From: Chloroflexota bacterium
Lineage (GTDB): Bacteria > Chloroflexota > Anaerolineae > Anaerolineales > UBA4823
Assembly (NCBI GenBank): GCA_023395675.1
Contig: JAEWYL010000223.1
Span: 1-11,806 of the forward strand
Direction: 5' to 3'
DNA length: 11,806 nt
The translations under genes and the position numbers were made by a program. Numbering within the stretch: position 1 is the first letter of the stretch; each line of letters begins with the position of its first letter. Under the pieces are notes generated by a model, which saw only the letters and a list, made by a program, of their open reading frames with translations, made no database searches and had not been told where the DNA came from. Shown here piece by piece: positions 6,374 through 11,806 of this stretch.

Positions 6374-7824
6374 GCCGCCGCGCCCCGGTACAGCGCCTGC
6401 CCGCAGTGGCTGGTCAGGTTATAGGCGCAGAAGGGGACCAGCCGCCCGTCGGGGCTCATCACGTGGATGTAGCAGTCTCTCAGGCGTTCCAGGTCCAGGT
6501 TCCAGGCGTCCTGGAAGGCCATGCCTGAGAGGCAGAAGGTGTGGGTGCGGGCGCGCTGCAGGAAGACGTCCCACTCCCCGAAACCGGGGCCGTCCAGCAC
6601 GGGCAGGTCCAGGGGGGCCTGCGGGGCGGACCAGGCGCGCGCCACGAACTGGCGCGAGCGCTGCGCGCCCTGCGCGCCGTCCTCCGGCGCGCAGCCGGGG
6701 CTTTCCGCTTCCGCCGGGCCGCAGCAGGCGCCGGACGCGCGGTGGGTCAGGGCGTGCAGGCTCCCGTCCGGCATGAGCACGAAGTTCCCGTGGAAGGAGC
6801 ACAGGGCATTCTCTCCGCCGGGCGGGCGGAAGCTCTCGGCCCGGATGCGCCCGCCGCTCTGGCTCTCGATGCGCTGCATCACCTCGGGCAGGGTCAGACG
6901 CGCCCCGTCCGCGGGCCCGCCGGGCGGCATCTCCGGCTCGCAGCCGGGGTAGCGGCCGGGATAGCGGCCGAAGTAGCTCACCGGCTGGAAGTGTACGCCG
7001 CGCACCCCGGGCATCCGCTCCAGGGCGAAGTCAATCACGGCCCCGACCTGGCCGTCGTTCACGCCGGGGACCAGAGTCGGGACGAGCATCACGCCCACCC
7101 CGGCCTTCAGGCAGTTCTCCACTGCCCGGGTCTTCTGCTCCAGCAGCGCCCGGCCGCGCAGGCGCCGGTAGACCTCGTCGCTGACCCCGTCGAACTGCAA
7201 GAACACGGTGGACAGGCCGGCCTCCACCAGGGCCGCGAGGTAGCGCGGGTCTCGCGCCAGGCGCAGCCCGTTGGTGTTGAGCTGGAAGAAGGTGAAGCCC
7301 AGCTCCCTCCCCAGAGCGATGATCTCGGGCAGGTCGTCTCGCAGGCAGGGCTCTCCCCCCGAAAGCTGGACGTTGAACGGCCCGCCGGCCTCCAGCAGCC
7401 GCCGGTACCAGCCTTCGATCGTCTCCAGGCCGGGGTCCGTCTCTCTGGAGGCGGGCGTCCCCGCGCTGGCGAAGCAGACCGGGCAGGCCAGGTCGCAGTG
7501 CCGGGTCAGCTCGAACAGCACGCAGCAGGTCTGCTGGCGGTGCTCGGCGCACAGGCCGCAGTCGTAGGGGCAGCCGCGCTCGACCGCGGTAAACGGGCGG
7601 TCGGGATGGGCCGGGGTCTTGGGGCGCACCCAGGCTTCGATAGCCGGGCCGCCGCGCCAGATCACCGTACGAAACCGGCCGTGCTCGGGGCAGGCCTTTT
7701 CCAGGTAGACCTCGTCCCCGCGCTTCACCCGCCGGGCGGGGATGCGCCCCAGGCAGACCGGGCAGACGCTCTCCGTCGCGGCCAGCACCTGCTCTAATTC
7801 CAGGTGGATCAATTCCAAATTCAT
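6370..7824 (-). CDS. trsS: Radical SAM protein, TrsS-like (Tes/MJ0619-like architecture)
   Basis: This 484-aa radical SAM enzyme has a Cys-rich N-terminus: CPVC (21-24) and CPEHG (45-49), a zinc-ribbon-like pair, then GCPYDCGLC (84-92) and CC (100-101). The cluster motif CDLACPVC (Cys110, Cys114, Cys117) and SGGEP (155-159) follow. The C-terminal LSGMAFQDAWNLDLERLRD and PFCAYN resemble the MJ0619/tetraether lipid synthase group. All key positions are Cys; no in-frame TGA is present, although selenocysteine forms of TrsS exist. The ATG overlaps the C_GCAxxG_C_C stop by 4 bp, and its stop overlaps the CoA ligase ATG. A 12-bp near-perfect tandem repeat (6944-6967) encodes RYPG twice. The superfamily is certain; the TrsS name rests on sequence resemblance plus the neighbouring gene set, and the reaction is unknown. 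Confidence 0.9.
   Translation of the reverse strand: MNLELIHLELEQVLAATESVCPVCLGRIPARRVKRGDEVYLEKACPEHGRFRTVIWRGGPAIEAWVRPKTPAHPDRPFTAVERGCPYDCGLCAEHRQQTCCVLFELTRHCDLACPVCFASAGTPASRETDPGLETIEGWYRRLLEAGGPFNVQLSGGEPCLRDDLPEIIALGRELGFTFFQLNTNGLRLARDPRYLAALVEAGLSTVFLQFDGVSDEVYRRLRGRALLEQKTRAVENCLKAGVGVMLVPTLVPGVNDGQVGAVIDFALERMPGVRGVHFQPVSYFGRYPGRYPGCEPEMPPGGPADGARLTLPEVMQRIESQSGGRIRAESFRPPGGENALCSFHGNFVLMPDGSLHALTHRASGACCGPAEAESPGCAPEDGAQGAQRSRQFVARAWSAPQAPLDLPVLDGPGFGEWDVFLQRARTHTFCLSGMAFQDAWNLDLERLRDCYIHVMSPDGRLVPFCAYNLTSHCGQALYRGAAA
6944..6967. repeat. 12-bp tandem repeat within the radical SAM gene
   Basis: The 12-bp units 6944-6955 and 6956-6967 differ at one base and encode RYPG-RYPG (287-294) in an apparent loop between the barrel and the C-terminal domain. 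Confidence 0.75.
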
Positions 7825-8267
7825 GCCTCCAGCCCGGAAAGGTCGAACCCGTTCTCCACCAGCAGCTCTTTGGCCTTCTGGAGCGATTCCAGCACCAGGG
7901 CAGGGCAGCGGGCGGGCCGGTTGGCGGGGCTGCCCTCCAGGATTTCGTCACAGCGGATGCCCCCATAGCGGGGGAGGTTCTGCGCTTTGAACCACGCCAC
8001 CAGCTCCAGCACCATCCCATCCAGCCGGTAATCGCTCTCCTCTTCCGGCGCTCCCCGGCCCGCGTACAGGCCCAGCAGGCCGGCGGCCCCGGTGAGCGCG
8101 CCGCAGAGCTCGCCGCTGCCGCACAGGCCGTTGGCCAGCGGGTGCATCGCCCGCACCGCCTCGGGACTGCGCTTCCCGAGCATCTCCAGCCCTTCCATGA
8201 GAATGATCTGGCTGCAGAAAAAGCCCTGCTGTCTCAACTGGTTGATGCGATCCATCTCGTCGAACAT
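7821..8267 (-). CDS. C_GCAxxG_C_C family protein (DVU_1555 type)
   Basis: This 148-aa small soluble protein carries the spaced cysteines of the C_GCAxxG_C_C family: Cys18 in FFCSQ, Cys49 and Cys55 in CGSGELCGALTG, Cys106 in RYGGIRCDEIL and Cys121 in RPARCPAL. The family is thought to bind a metal or cluster or carry out redox chemistry and is often seen with redox enzymes; no reaction is established. The start at 8267 is chosen for GGAGGT six bases upstream. The frame is open far upstream, but that part is a shadow of the DUF5714-like gene and the intervening repeat region. Its stop overlaps the radical SAM ATG by 4 bp, suggesting coupled translation. It is the only gene in the operon body preceded by a sizeable gap (113 bp). 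Confidence 0.88.
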   Translation of the reverse strand: MFDEMDRINQLRQQGFFCSQIILMEGLEMLGKRSPEAVRAMHPLANGLCGSGELCGALTGAAGLLGLYAGRGAPEEESDYRLDGMVLELVAWFKAQNLPRYGGIRCDEILEGSPANRPARCPALVLESLQKAKELLVENGFDLSGLEA

Positions 8268-8299
8268 GGCTGCACCTCCAAGGGGTGACTGTCCAGCGG

Positions 8300-8410
8300 T
8301 CCCGCCGGCCAGGGTGCACGAAAAGCCCGAGCTGGCGGAAGGAGGCGCTGGACTTCGCCCAACCCCTCCCTCCGCCTCACTTAACGACTTTTTTGCGCTC
8401 CCGCCGGCCA
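8300..8410. repeat. 12-bp direct repeats about 99 bp apart
   Basis: TCCCGCCGGCCA occurs exactly at 8300-8311 and 8399-8410, each followed by a similar G-rich stretch ending GCAC. They bracket the gap between the DUF5714-like and C_GCAxxG_C_C genes. The right copy overlaps the 3' end of the DUF5714-like frame. Confidence 0.55.
8334..8376 (-). other. Hairpin in the gap between the DUF5714-like and C_GCAxxG_C_C genes
   Basis: GGCGGAAGGAGG (8334-8345) pairs with CCTCCCTCCGCC (8365-8376) at 11 of 12 positions around a 19-nt loop. It begins five bases after the DUF5714-like stop. There is no T run directly after it on the minus strand, so processing or mRNA stabilisation is as likely as termination. 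Confidence 0.5.
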
Positions 8411-9196
8411 GAGGGGGCACTGCTGGTGAATACACTCTTTGTTCTGGTTGAACTGCGTGCAGGCGAAGGGCTCTACCGGCAGGCAGATCCCGGTTGCGGC
8501 CCGCACGCTCTCCGCAGCCGCGCAGAGCGCCAGCCAGCACTCCCGCTGGCAGCAGCGCGGGGCTTCGAAAGCGGCGATGCGGCTCAGCGCGGCCAGCACA
8601 GCCTGCATGGCCGCCTGTCTTCCCGCCCCCTGGTAAGGGGTGGCTGCCAGCAGCAGCGAGACGGCCACCCCAACGCCGGCGGCGGCCCCGCAGATCCCCA
8701 GGAACGCGCACGCGCCCCCGGGGAGGCTGCCGCCGCGCTGGATGGCGGTCTCGATCTGTTCGTCCGTGACCGCCGCGCCGCGGTTTCGCAGCGCGGCCAG
8801 GATCACCGCCGGGAGCAGGGCGTGGTGCTCCGGTCCGTGGACGGGAAAGAGCGGGTGCGCGCGGATGGTCTGCATCAGCGCCACCGGGTCGGCCTGCCCG
8901 CTGTGCAGGCAGACCTGGCGGATGACCTCCCGCGCGCCGGCGCTGTGGCAGCGGTCGCAGACGAAATGGTCCCGGGCGCAGGCGGCGTTGGCCTGCAGGA
9001 GCTGCCCGCAGTAATGGCAGGCCTGTTCCCGGTTGGTCTCGAAATAGACCAGCTCCGCGCCGCACACCATGCAGCCCGACCGCAGGCGGGTCTCGTCTGG
9101 GGCCGGCGCACAGCAGCCCGCTTCCTGGACGAGGCTCAAAGGGATCAGATCACTGTCGTTAAATGGGAGTTTCGCGGGTCTGGAAGGTCCACTCAC
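8381..9196 (-). CDS. DUF5714-like Cys-rich protein
   Basis: About 271 aa. The N-terminal part has SGCMVCGAELVYF, then CHYCG and HFVCDRCH, paired cysteines expected to bind zinc or an iron-sulfur cluster. A long Ala-rich helical part follows with GGACAFLGICGAAAGVG, then CCQREC and a C-terminal CTQFNQNKECIHQQCP that adds more cysteines. I recall this pattern as DUF5714, found next to TrsS-type radical SAM genes; its function is unknown. The start is uncertain. GTG at 9196 has GAGGTGG six bases upstream, but ATG at 9211 and TTG at 9223 are in frame; all overlap the methyltransferase gene (38 bp or more). The last residues (about LWPAGAQKSR) lie in a repeat region and may not be ancestral. The protein may act as a metal- or cofactor-binding partner of the radical SAM enzyme (inference). 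Confidence 0.78.
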   Translation of the reverse strand: MSGPSRPAKLPFNDSDLIPLSLVQEAGCCAPAPDETRLRSGCMVCGAELVYFETNREQACHYCGQLLQANAACARDHFVCDRCHSAGAREVIRQVCLHSGQADPVALMQTIRAHPLFPVHGPEHHALLPAVILAALRNRGAAVTDEQIETAIQRGGSLPGGACAFLGICGAAAGVGVAVSLLLAATPYQGAGRQAAMQAVLAALSRIAAFEAPRCCQRECWLALCAAAESVRAATGICLPVEPFACTQFNQNKECIHQQCPLWPAGAQKSR

Positions 9197-9911
9197 CAGG
9201 TTCCACCTCATCCATATGCGCAAGCGGGCGCCTGCGGGCTATCAGTAAAAAATAACCGGGCAGCAGGCAGGCGACCGCCTGCCGCGCCGCCTCGCCCTGC
9301 CCCGGGCTGCAGCCCCAGAGCGAGTCCAGCGAGCGCCCGGCGAAGATGGCCCTGGCCGCCATGGCTTTCAGCGCCGGGGTGTGGTCTTCCCAGGCCAGCA
9401 GCACGAACCCGGCGGCCTGCAGTTTTTCGACCCAGCCTCGCCGGTCCGGCAGGGGCGTTTCCGGGTCTTCGCCCGCCGCGCGCCGGTACAGGTCGCTGAG
9501 CGCCAGCCGCCCACCGGGGGCGAGCACGCGCCGGCATTCCGCCAGCACCTCCTCCAGCGCCGCCCCCTGCGCTGCCCCCTGCGCCGCCCCCTGCGCCGCC
9601 ACCTGCGCTGCCACCGCCGAAAGGCTGCACTCCGCCAGCAGGATCTCGCAGCTTTCCGCCGCCAGGGGCAACGCCTGCGCCCGGGCGCAGGCCAGCGCCA
9701 GCCCCGGGGCGGCCGAAAGGCCCTCGCGCAGCGCGGCCTCCCGCAGGTCGAAGCCGGCGGCCTGCAGGCCGTATTCGCAGCCCAGGCGCCGCACTGCCGC
9801 GCCGTTCCCGCAGCCCAGGTCCACCAGGCGCTCGCCCGGCTCCGGCGAGCAGGCGGCGAGGGCGCGGCGGGTCAGTTCGAGCCCGCCCGGGTGCAGGGTT
9901 TCAAGGTCCAT
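9159..9911 (-). CDS. trsM: Class I SAM-dependent methyltransferase, TrsM-like (DVU_1556 type)
   Basis: This 250-aa Rossmann-fold methyltransferase has motif I LVDLGCGNG (29-37), an acidic residue Asp55 at the end of strand 2, and motif-IV-like EILLAECSLSAV (89-100). VLAPGGRLALSD (129-140) and YFLLIARR (220-227) complete the core. ECSLS in place of the common D-x-F-P fits the TrsM branch as I recall it; the methyl acceptor is unknown. The ATG at 9911 lies 42 bp after the small redox gene with no Shine-Dalgarno. Instead a GC hairpin plus T5 sits directly upstream. The 3' end overlaps the DUF5714-like start. A 12-bp repeat array encodes (AAQG)n at residues 101-116, inserted after motif IV, an unusual place for expansion. 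Confidence 0.87.
   Translation of the reverse strand: MDLETLHPGGLELTRRALAACSPEPGERLVDLGCGNGAAVRRLGCEYGLQAAGFDLREAALREGLSAAPGLALACARAQALPLAAESCEILLAECSLSAVAAQVAAQGAAQGAAQGAALEEVLAECRRVLAPGGRLALSDLYRRAAGEDPETPLPDRRGWVEKLQAAGFVLLAWEDHTPALKAMAARAIFAGRSLDSLWGCSPGQGEAARQAVACLLPGYFLLIARRRPLAHMDEVEPGEWTFQTRETPI
9564..9611. repeat. 12-bp tandem array (four units) within the methyltransferase gene
   Basis: Four 12-bp units around CTGCGCCGCCCC encode AAQV-AAQG-AAQG-AAQG. Units differ by a few bases only. The unit length is a multiple of three, so copy-number change would lengthen a loop without breaking the frame. Confidence 0.85.
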
Positions 9912-9916
9912 AGCGC

Positions 9917-9949
9917 AAAAAGGCGGCGGCAGGGTCCGGCCCCCGCCGC
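9917..9949 (-). terminator. Terminator-like hairpin plus T5 directly before the methyltransferase start
   Basis: On the minus strand GCGGCGG (9949-9943) pairs with CCGCCGC (9929-9923), with an inner GGG/CCC pair set and a 5-nt loop. One C and TTTTT (9921-9917) follow, and the ATG begins five bases later at 9911. It has the form of an intrinsic terminator inside the operon and could partly lower downstream expression or serve as an attenuator. Confidence 0.6.
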
Positions 9950-9953
9950 GGCC

Positions 9954-10166
9954 TTATTTATCCTCCAGCATCTTCTCGACCTCCAGCATCTTGCCCAGAG
10001 CCAGCTCTTCGGGTACGAACACCAGGCCGCAGGAGGGGCATTTCAGCAGGTCCACCGGGAAGGCGTTGCCCAGGTAAGATACGGTGACCTTGCCGGGCTG
10101 GAGCGCAACGCCGCAGCGCCCGCACTCCCAGGCTTCTTGATCGGCCGGGTTGACGTATTCGCTCAT
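9954..10166 (-). CDS. Small double-CxxC redox protein (DVU_1557 family type)
   Basis: A 70-aa protein with CGRC (15-18) and CPSC (43-46) separated by a beta-rich stretch, a zinc-ribbon or rubredoxin-like knuckle layout, followed by a charged helix (EELALGKMLEVEKMLEDK). Members are named redox proteins from the same gene group; a single iron or zinc bound by four cysteines is expected. Its ATG overlaps the upstream oxidoreductase stop by 4 bp and has GAGG seven bases before it. The probable role is electron transfer between the flavin/iron-sulfur protein and a later enzyme of the operon, inferred from position and size. Confidence 0.85.
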   Translation of the reverse strand: MSEYVNPADQEAWECGRCGVALQPGKVTVSYLGNAFPVDLLKCPSCGLVFVPEELALGKMLEVEKMLEDK

Positions 10167-11806
10167 TTTGCCGCCTCGTCGCCCAGCTCCATGCGGTGGC
10201 TGTAAGCGTTGTGGATCACACAGCCGTCCTCCTGGAGCGTGTATTCGACCCAGTAGGTCACCCTGCCCAGCTTTTGGGAAGCCAGGGTGTGCCCGCTGCG
10301 TTTGTTGACCAGGCGCCTCCCCGATTTCTCGGCGGCCTCGATCACCTGCTGCAGCTCTTCGAGCAGGATCAGCCGTTTTTCCAGCGTCTGGCGCATCTCA
10401 TCAGAGAGGATCAGGCGCAAACCTGAGCCTGAGCCGGGGTCTTCCATCGGTTCGCTCCATAGTTCTTTCAGCAGCCGGCGTTTGAGCCGGGCGCGGTTCT
10501 GGCGGCGCTCGGAAAGATCGGGCCCGCGCTGCCGCGCCGCCGTGTTGGGGTCTGTATTGTAAATCAGGTCGAGCAGGTGCAGGGTGGGTTTGCCCTGGCG
10601 GGCGAAGAAATCGCGGCACATGGCGCAGTAGGTGACGTAGTCGGAGGCGTGCGCCTCCACCCGCCGCCGAGCCGTTTCCTGCGCCAGCTCGGGGTTCGCC
10701 AGCCACATCAGGCCGCCGTAAGAGCAGCACTCGGTGCGCTCGCGGTTCAGGGGCAGCTCTTCCACCTGCACGCCCAGGCGCGCCAGCAGGGCGCGCACGC
10801 TGTCCTGCAGGCCGGCCTCGTAGCGGGTGGAGCAGGGGTCGTGCAGGGCCAGCGGAGCGCTCAGGGCGGGCGCCGCCCCCTCGGGCAGCCCCTCCGCCGC
10901 CAGCACCTCCCACAGGGAGACGACCTCCACCCCCGGGTAATGGGTCTTGAAGACCTGGTAGCAGCTCGAACAGGCCAGCACCAGCTTCGGGCGGCCCAGC
11001 GCCTCGTATTCTGCCAGGAAAGCGGCCTGCGAGGCCGCGAACAGCTCCTGCTGGCCGGCCCAATCGGCGGGCGCGCCGCAGCAGCGCAGCGCCAGGCCCA
11101 CCCCCGCCTCCTGCGGCAGCCTGCCCGCGTACACGCGGCGCAGGTGGGCGTAGATCTGCTCCACCTCCCCGGGCCGCGAGGCGCTCAACTGGCAGCCGGG
11201 GAAGAAGAGCAGCGCGCTGGCACGCGTGCCCGGCGCGTGCTTCGTGAGGGCAAAGTGCGGGCCGTTGCTGAACTCCATGTCTCGCAGGGCGAAATCGTGC
11301 GCCGAGGGCGGCATGCGCTTCTGCTCCACCATCAGGCCGCGCGCCTGCTTGCAGACCGCGCCCATGTCCAGGTCCTCCGGGCAGATCTCGCCGCACAGCC
11401 CGCACAGGCTGCAGGAGTTGATCAGCCGGTTGGAGAAGCGCGTGCCCATCACAATGGACAGGTTGTTGTACACCTCGCGGATGTATTTCTTGGGGTAGCC
11501 GCCGAAATGCTCCAGGAAAACGCAGTTCTTGACGCATTCCATGCACTCGCACTGGATGCAGCGCTGCGCTTCCTGCACGGCCTCCTCCCGGGTGTAGCCT
11601 CCCTCCGGGCCGGTGGGGAGGGTTTCGGGCAGCGGCGCGATCCCGGCGGTGTTGGTGAACAGGCGCGTCTCGTAGGGGCCCTCGTTGGCGCGGGCGGCGG
11701 TCAGCGAGACGCGCTGTAAATAGCGGTCAATGGAGGTGGCGGCGCGCCGCCCCGCCAGGAAGGAGTATATGGGCGCGCCCGGCCGCGGGGCTGCCCCCCC
11801 CCCCCC
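10163..11806 (-). CDS. Pyridine nucleotide-disulfide oxidoreductase / ferredoxin / double-CCG protein, N-terminus outside window
   Basis: 547 residues are visible and the frame is open to the window edge. The first part, GAPIYSFLAGRRAATSIDRY, is the end of a FAD/NAD(P)H oxidoreductase domain of the GltD-like type. Then come CIQCECMECVKNC (visible 83-95) and CSLCGLCGEICP (132-143), two [4Fe-4S] ferredoxin motifs. Two CCG domains of HdrB type follow: Cys205, Cys242-243, Cys279/282, and Cys325, Cys360-361, Cys394/397. These would hold unusual clusters as in heterodisulfide reductase subunit B. A C-terminal domain of about 100 residues with GRVTYWVEYTL is not one I can name. The protein probably carries electrons from NAD(P)H through FAD to iron-sulfur clusters. 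The GTG at 11578 is not the true start, because homology continues upstream. It heads the visible operon. Confidence 0.9.
   Translation of the reverse strand, partial: GGGGAAPRPGAPIYSFLAGRRAATSIDRYLQRVSLTAARANEGPYETRLFTNTAGIAPLPETLPTGPEGGYTREEAVQEAQRCIQCECMECVKNCVFLEHFGGYPKKYIREVYNNLSIVMGTRFSNRLINSCSLCGLCGEICPEDLDMGAVCKQARGLMVEQKRMPPSAHDFALRDMEFSNGPHFALTKHAPGTRASALLFFPGCQLSASRPGEVEQIYAHLRRVYAGRLPQEAGVGLALRCCGAPADWAGQQELFAASQAAFLAEYEALGRPKLVLACSSCYQVFKTHYPGVEVVSLWEVLAAEGLPEGAAPALSAPLALHDPCSTRYEAGLQDSVRALLARLGVQVEELPLNRERTECCSYGGLMWLANPELAQETARRRVEAHASDYVTYCAMCRDFFARQGKPTLHLLDLIYNTDPNTAARQRGPDLSERRQNRARLKRRLLKELWSEPMEDPGSGSGLRLILSDEMRQTLEKRLILLEELQQVIEAAEKSGRRLVNKRSGHTLASQKLGRVTYWVEYTLQEDGCVIHNAYSHRMELGDEAAK
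11794..11806. other. 13-C homopolymer at the window edge, probable contig-end artefact
   Basis: The window ends in 13 C (13 G on the coding strand), placed where the oxidoreductase should have its FAD-binding GGD-type motif. Read in frame it gives GGGG. A homopolymer at an end is a common assembly fault, so residues encoded there should not be trusted. Confidence 0.6.

Noticed and set aside
5390..7797. Plus-strand open frames of 344 and 418 codons opposite the CoA ligase and radical SAM genes
   Set aside because: They are shadows of genes with clear motifs on the minus strand. No family resemblance or ribosome binding site was seen.
6370..7824. Selenocysteine in the radical SAM protein
   Set aside because: Some TrsS proteins are selenoproteins, but here the frame has no internal TGA and the likely positions are Cys.
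7821..9065. One 414-codon minus-strand frame spanning the C_GCAxxG_C_C gene and beyond
   Set aside because: Only the part from 8267 is real. It has a good Shine-Dalgarno and family motif there, while the upstream half is an out-of-frame reading of the DUF5714-like gene.
10577..11719. Plus-strand open frame of 380 codons opposite the oxidoreductase
   Set aside because: It is antisense to the conserved ferredoxin and CCG domains and has low-complexity composition.

Overview
The window is GC-rich and densely coding, with nearly every gene on the minus strand. A Chloroflexota (Anaerolineae-like) or comparable anaerobic, non-enteric bacterium would fit: the MurJ N-terminus departs from the E. coli pattern, the S8 protease is of bacillopeptidase F type, and there is a cluster of the kind known from Desulfovibrio and other anaerobes. 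This is inference; no rRNA or other marker settles the taxonomy. Both ends of the window cut through genes.

Layout, left to right. (1) 1-1790, minus: a secreted S8 protease with signal peptide, I9-type propeptide and intact triad, cut at its C-terminal end by the window edge. (2) 1906-2427, minus: a DJ-1/PfpI family protein. (3) 2652-4187, minus: a MurJ/MviN lipid II flippase, with a related ~90-bp hairpin-forming repeat on each side (2513-2602 and 4263-4356). (4) 4188-4696: an unusually structured intergenic region of about 500 bp. It holds a putative murJ promoter, one of the two repeats, a 19-bp perfect inverted repeat and a 46-bp tandem repeat. (5) 4697-4912, plus: two tandem tRNA-Ser genes (UGA and GCU), followed by a strong bidirectional terminator (4929-4973). 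(6) 4985-11806, minus: one long operon read toward that terminator.

The operon is the main interest. In transcription order it encodes a pyridine nucleotide-disulfide oxidoreductase / ferredoxin / double-CCG protein (N-terminus outside the window), a 70-aa double-CxxC redox protein, a SAM methyltransferase (TrsM-like), a DUF5714-like Cys-rich protein, a C_GCAxxG_C_C protein, a radical SAM protein (TrsS-like, Tes/MJ0619-like architecture) and a PaaK-like AMP-dependent CoA ligase. Three junctions are 4-bp ATGA overlaps and one is a longer overlap, so the genes are probably co-translated. The set matches the conserved but functionally unassigned DVU_1553-DVU_1557 (Trs) gene group. A plausible reading is that NAD(P)H electrons pass through FAD, ferredoxin clusters and HdrB-like clusters to the small redox protein and the radical SAM enzyme, while the ligase and methyltransferase act on an unknown acid or cofactor. 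The product is not known.

Non-coding or low-complexity structure is plentiful: a terminator-like hairpin directly before the methyltransferase start, a hairpin and direct repeats between the DUF5714-like and C_GCAxxG_C_C genes, and perfect or near-perfect in-frame tandem repeats in three operon genes. The right edge ends in 13 C, which looks like a contig-end artefact.
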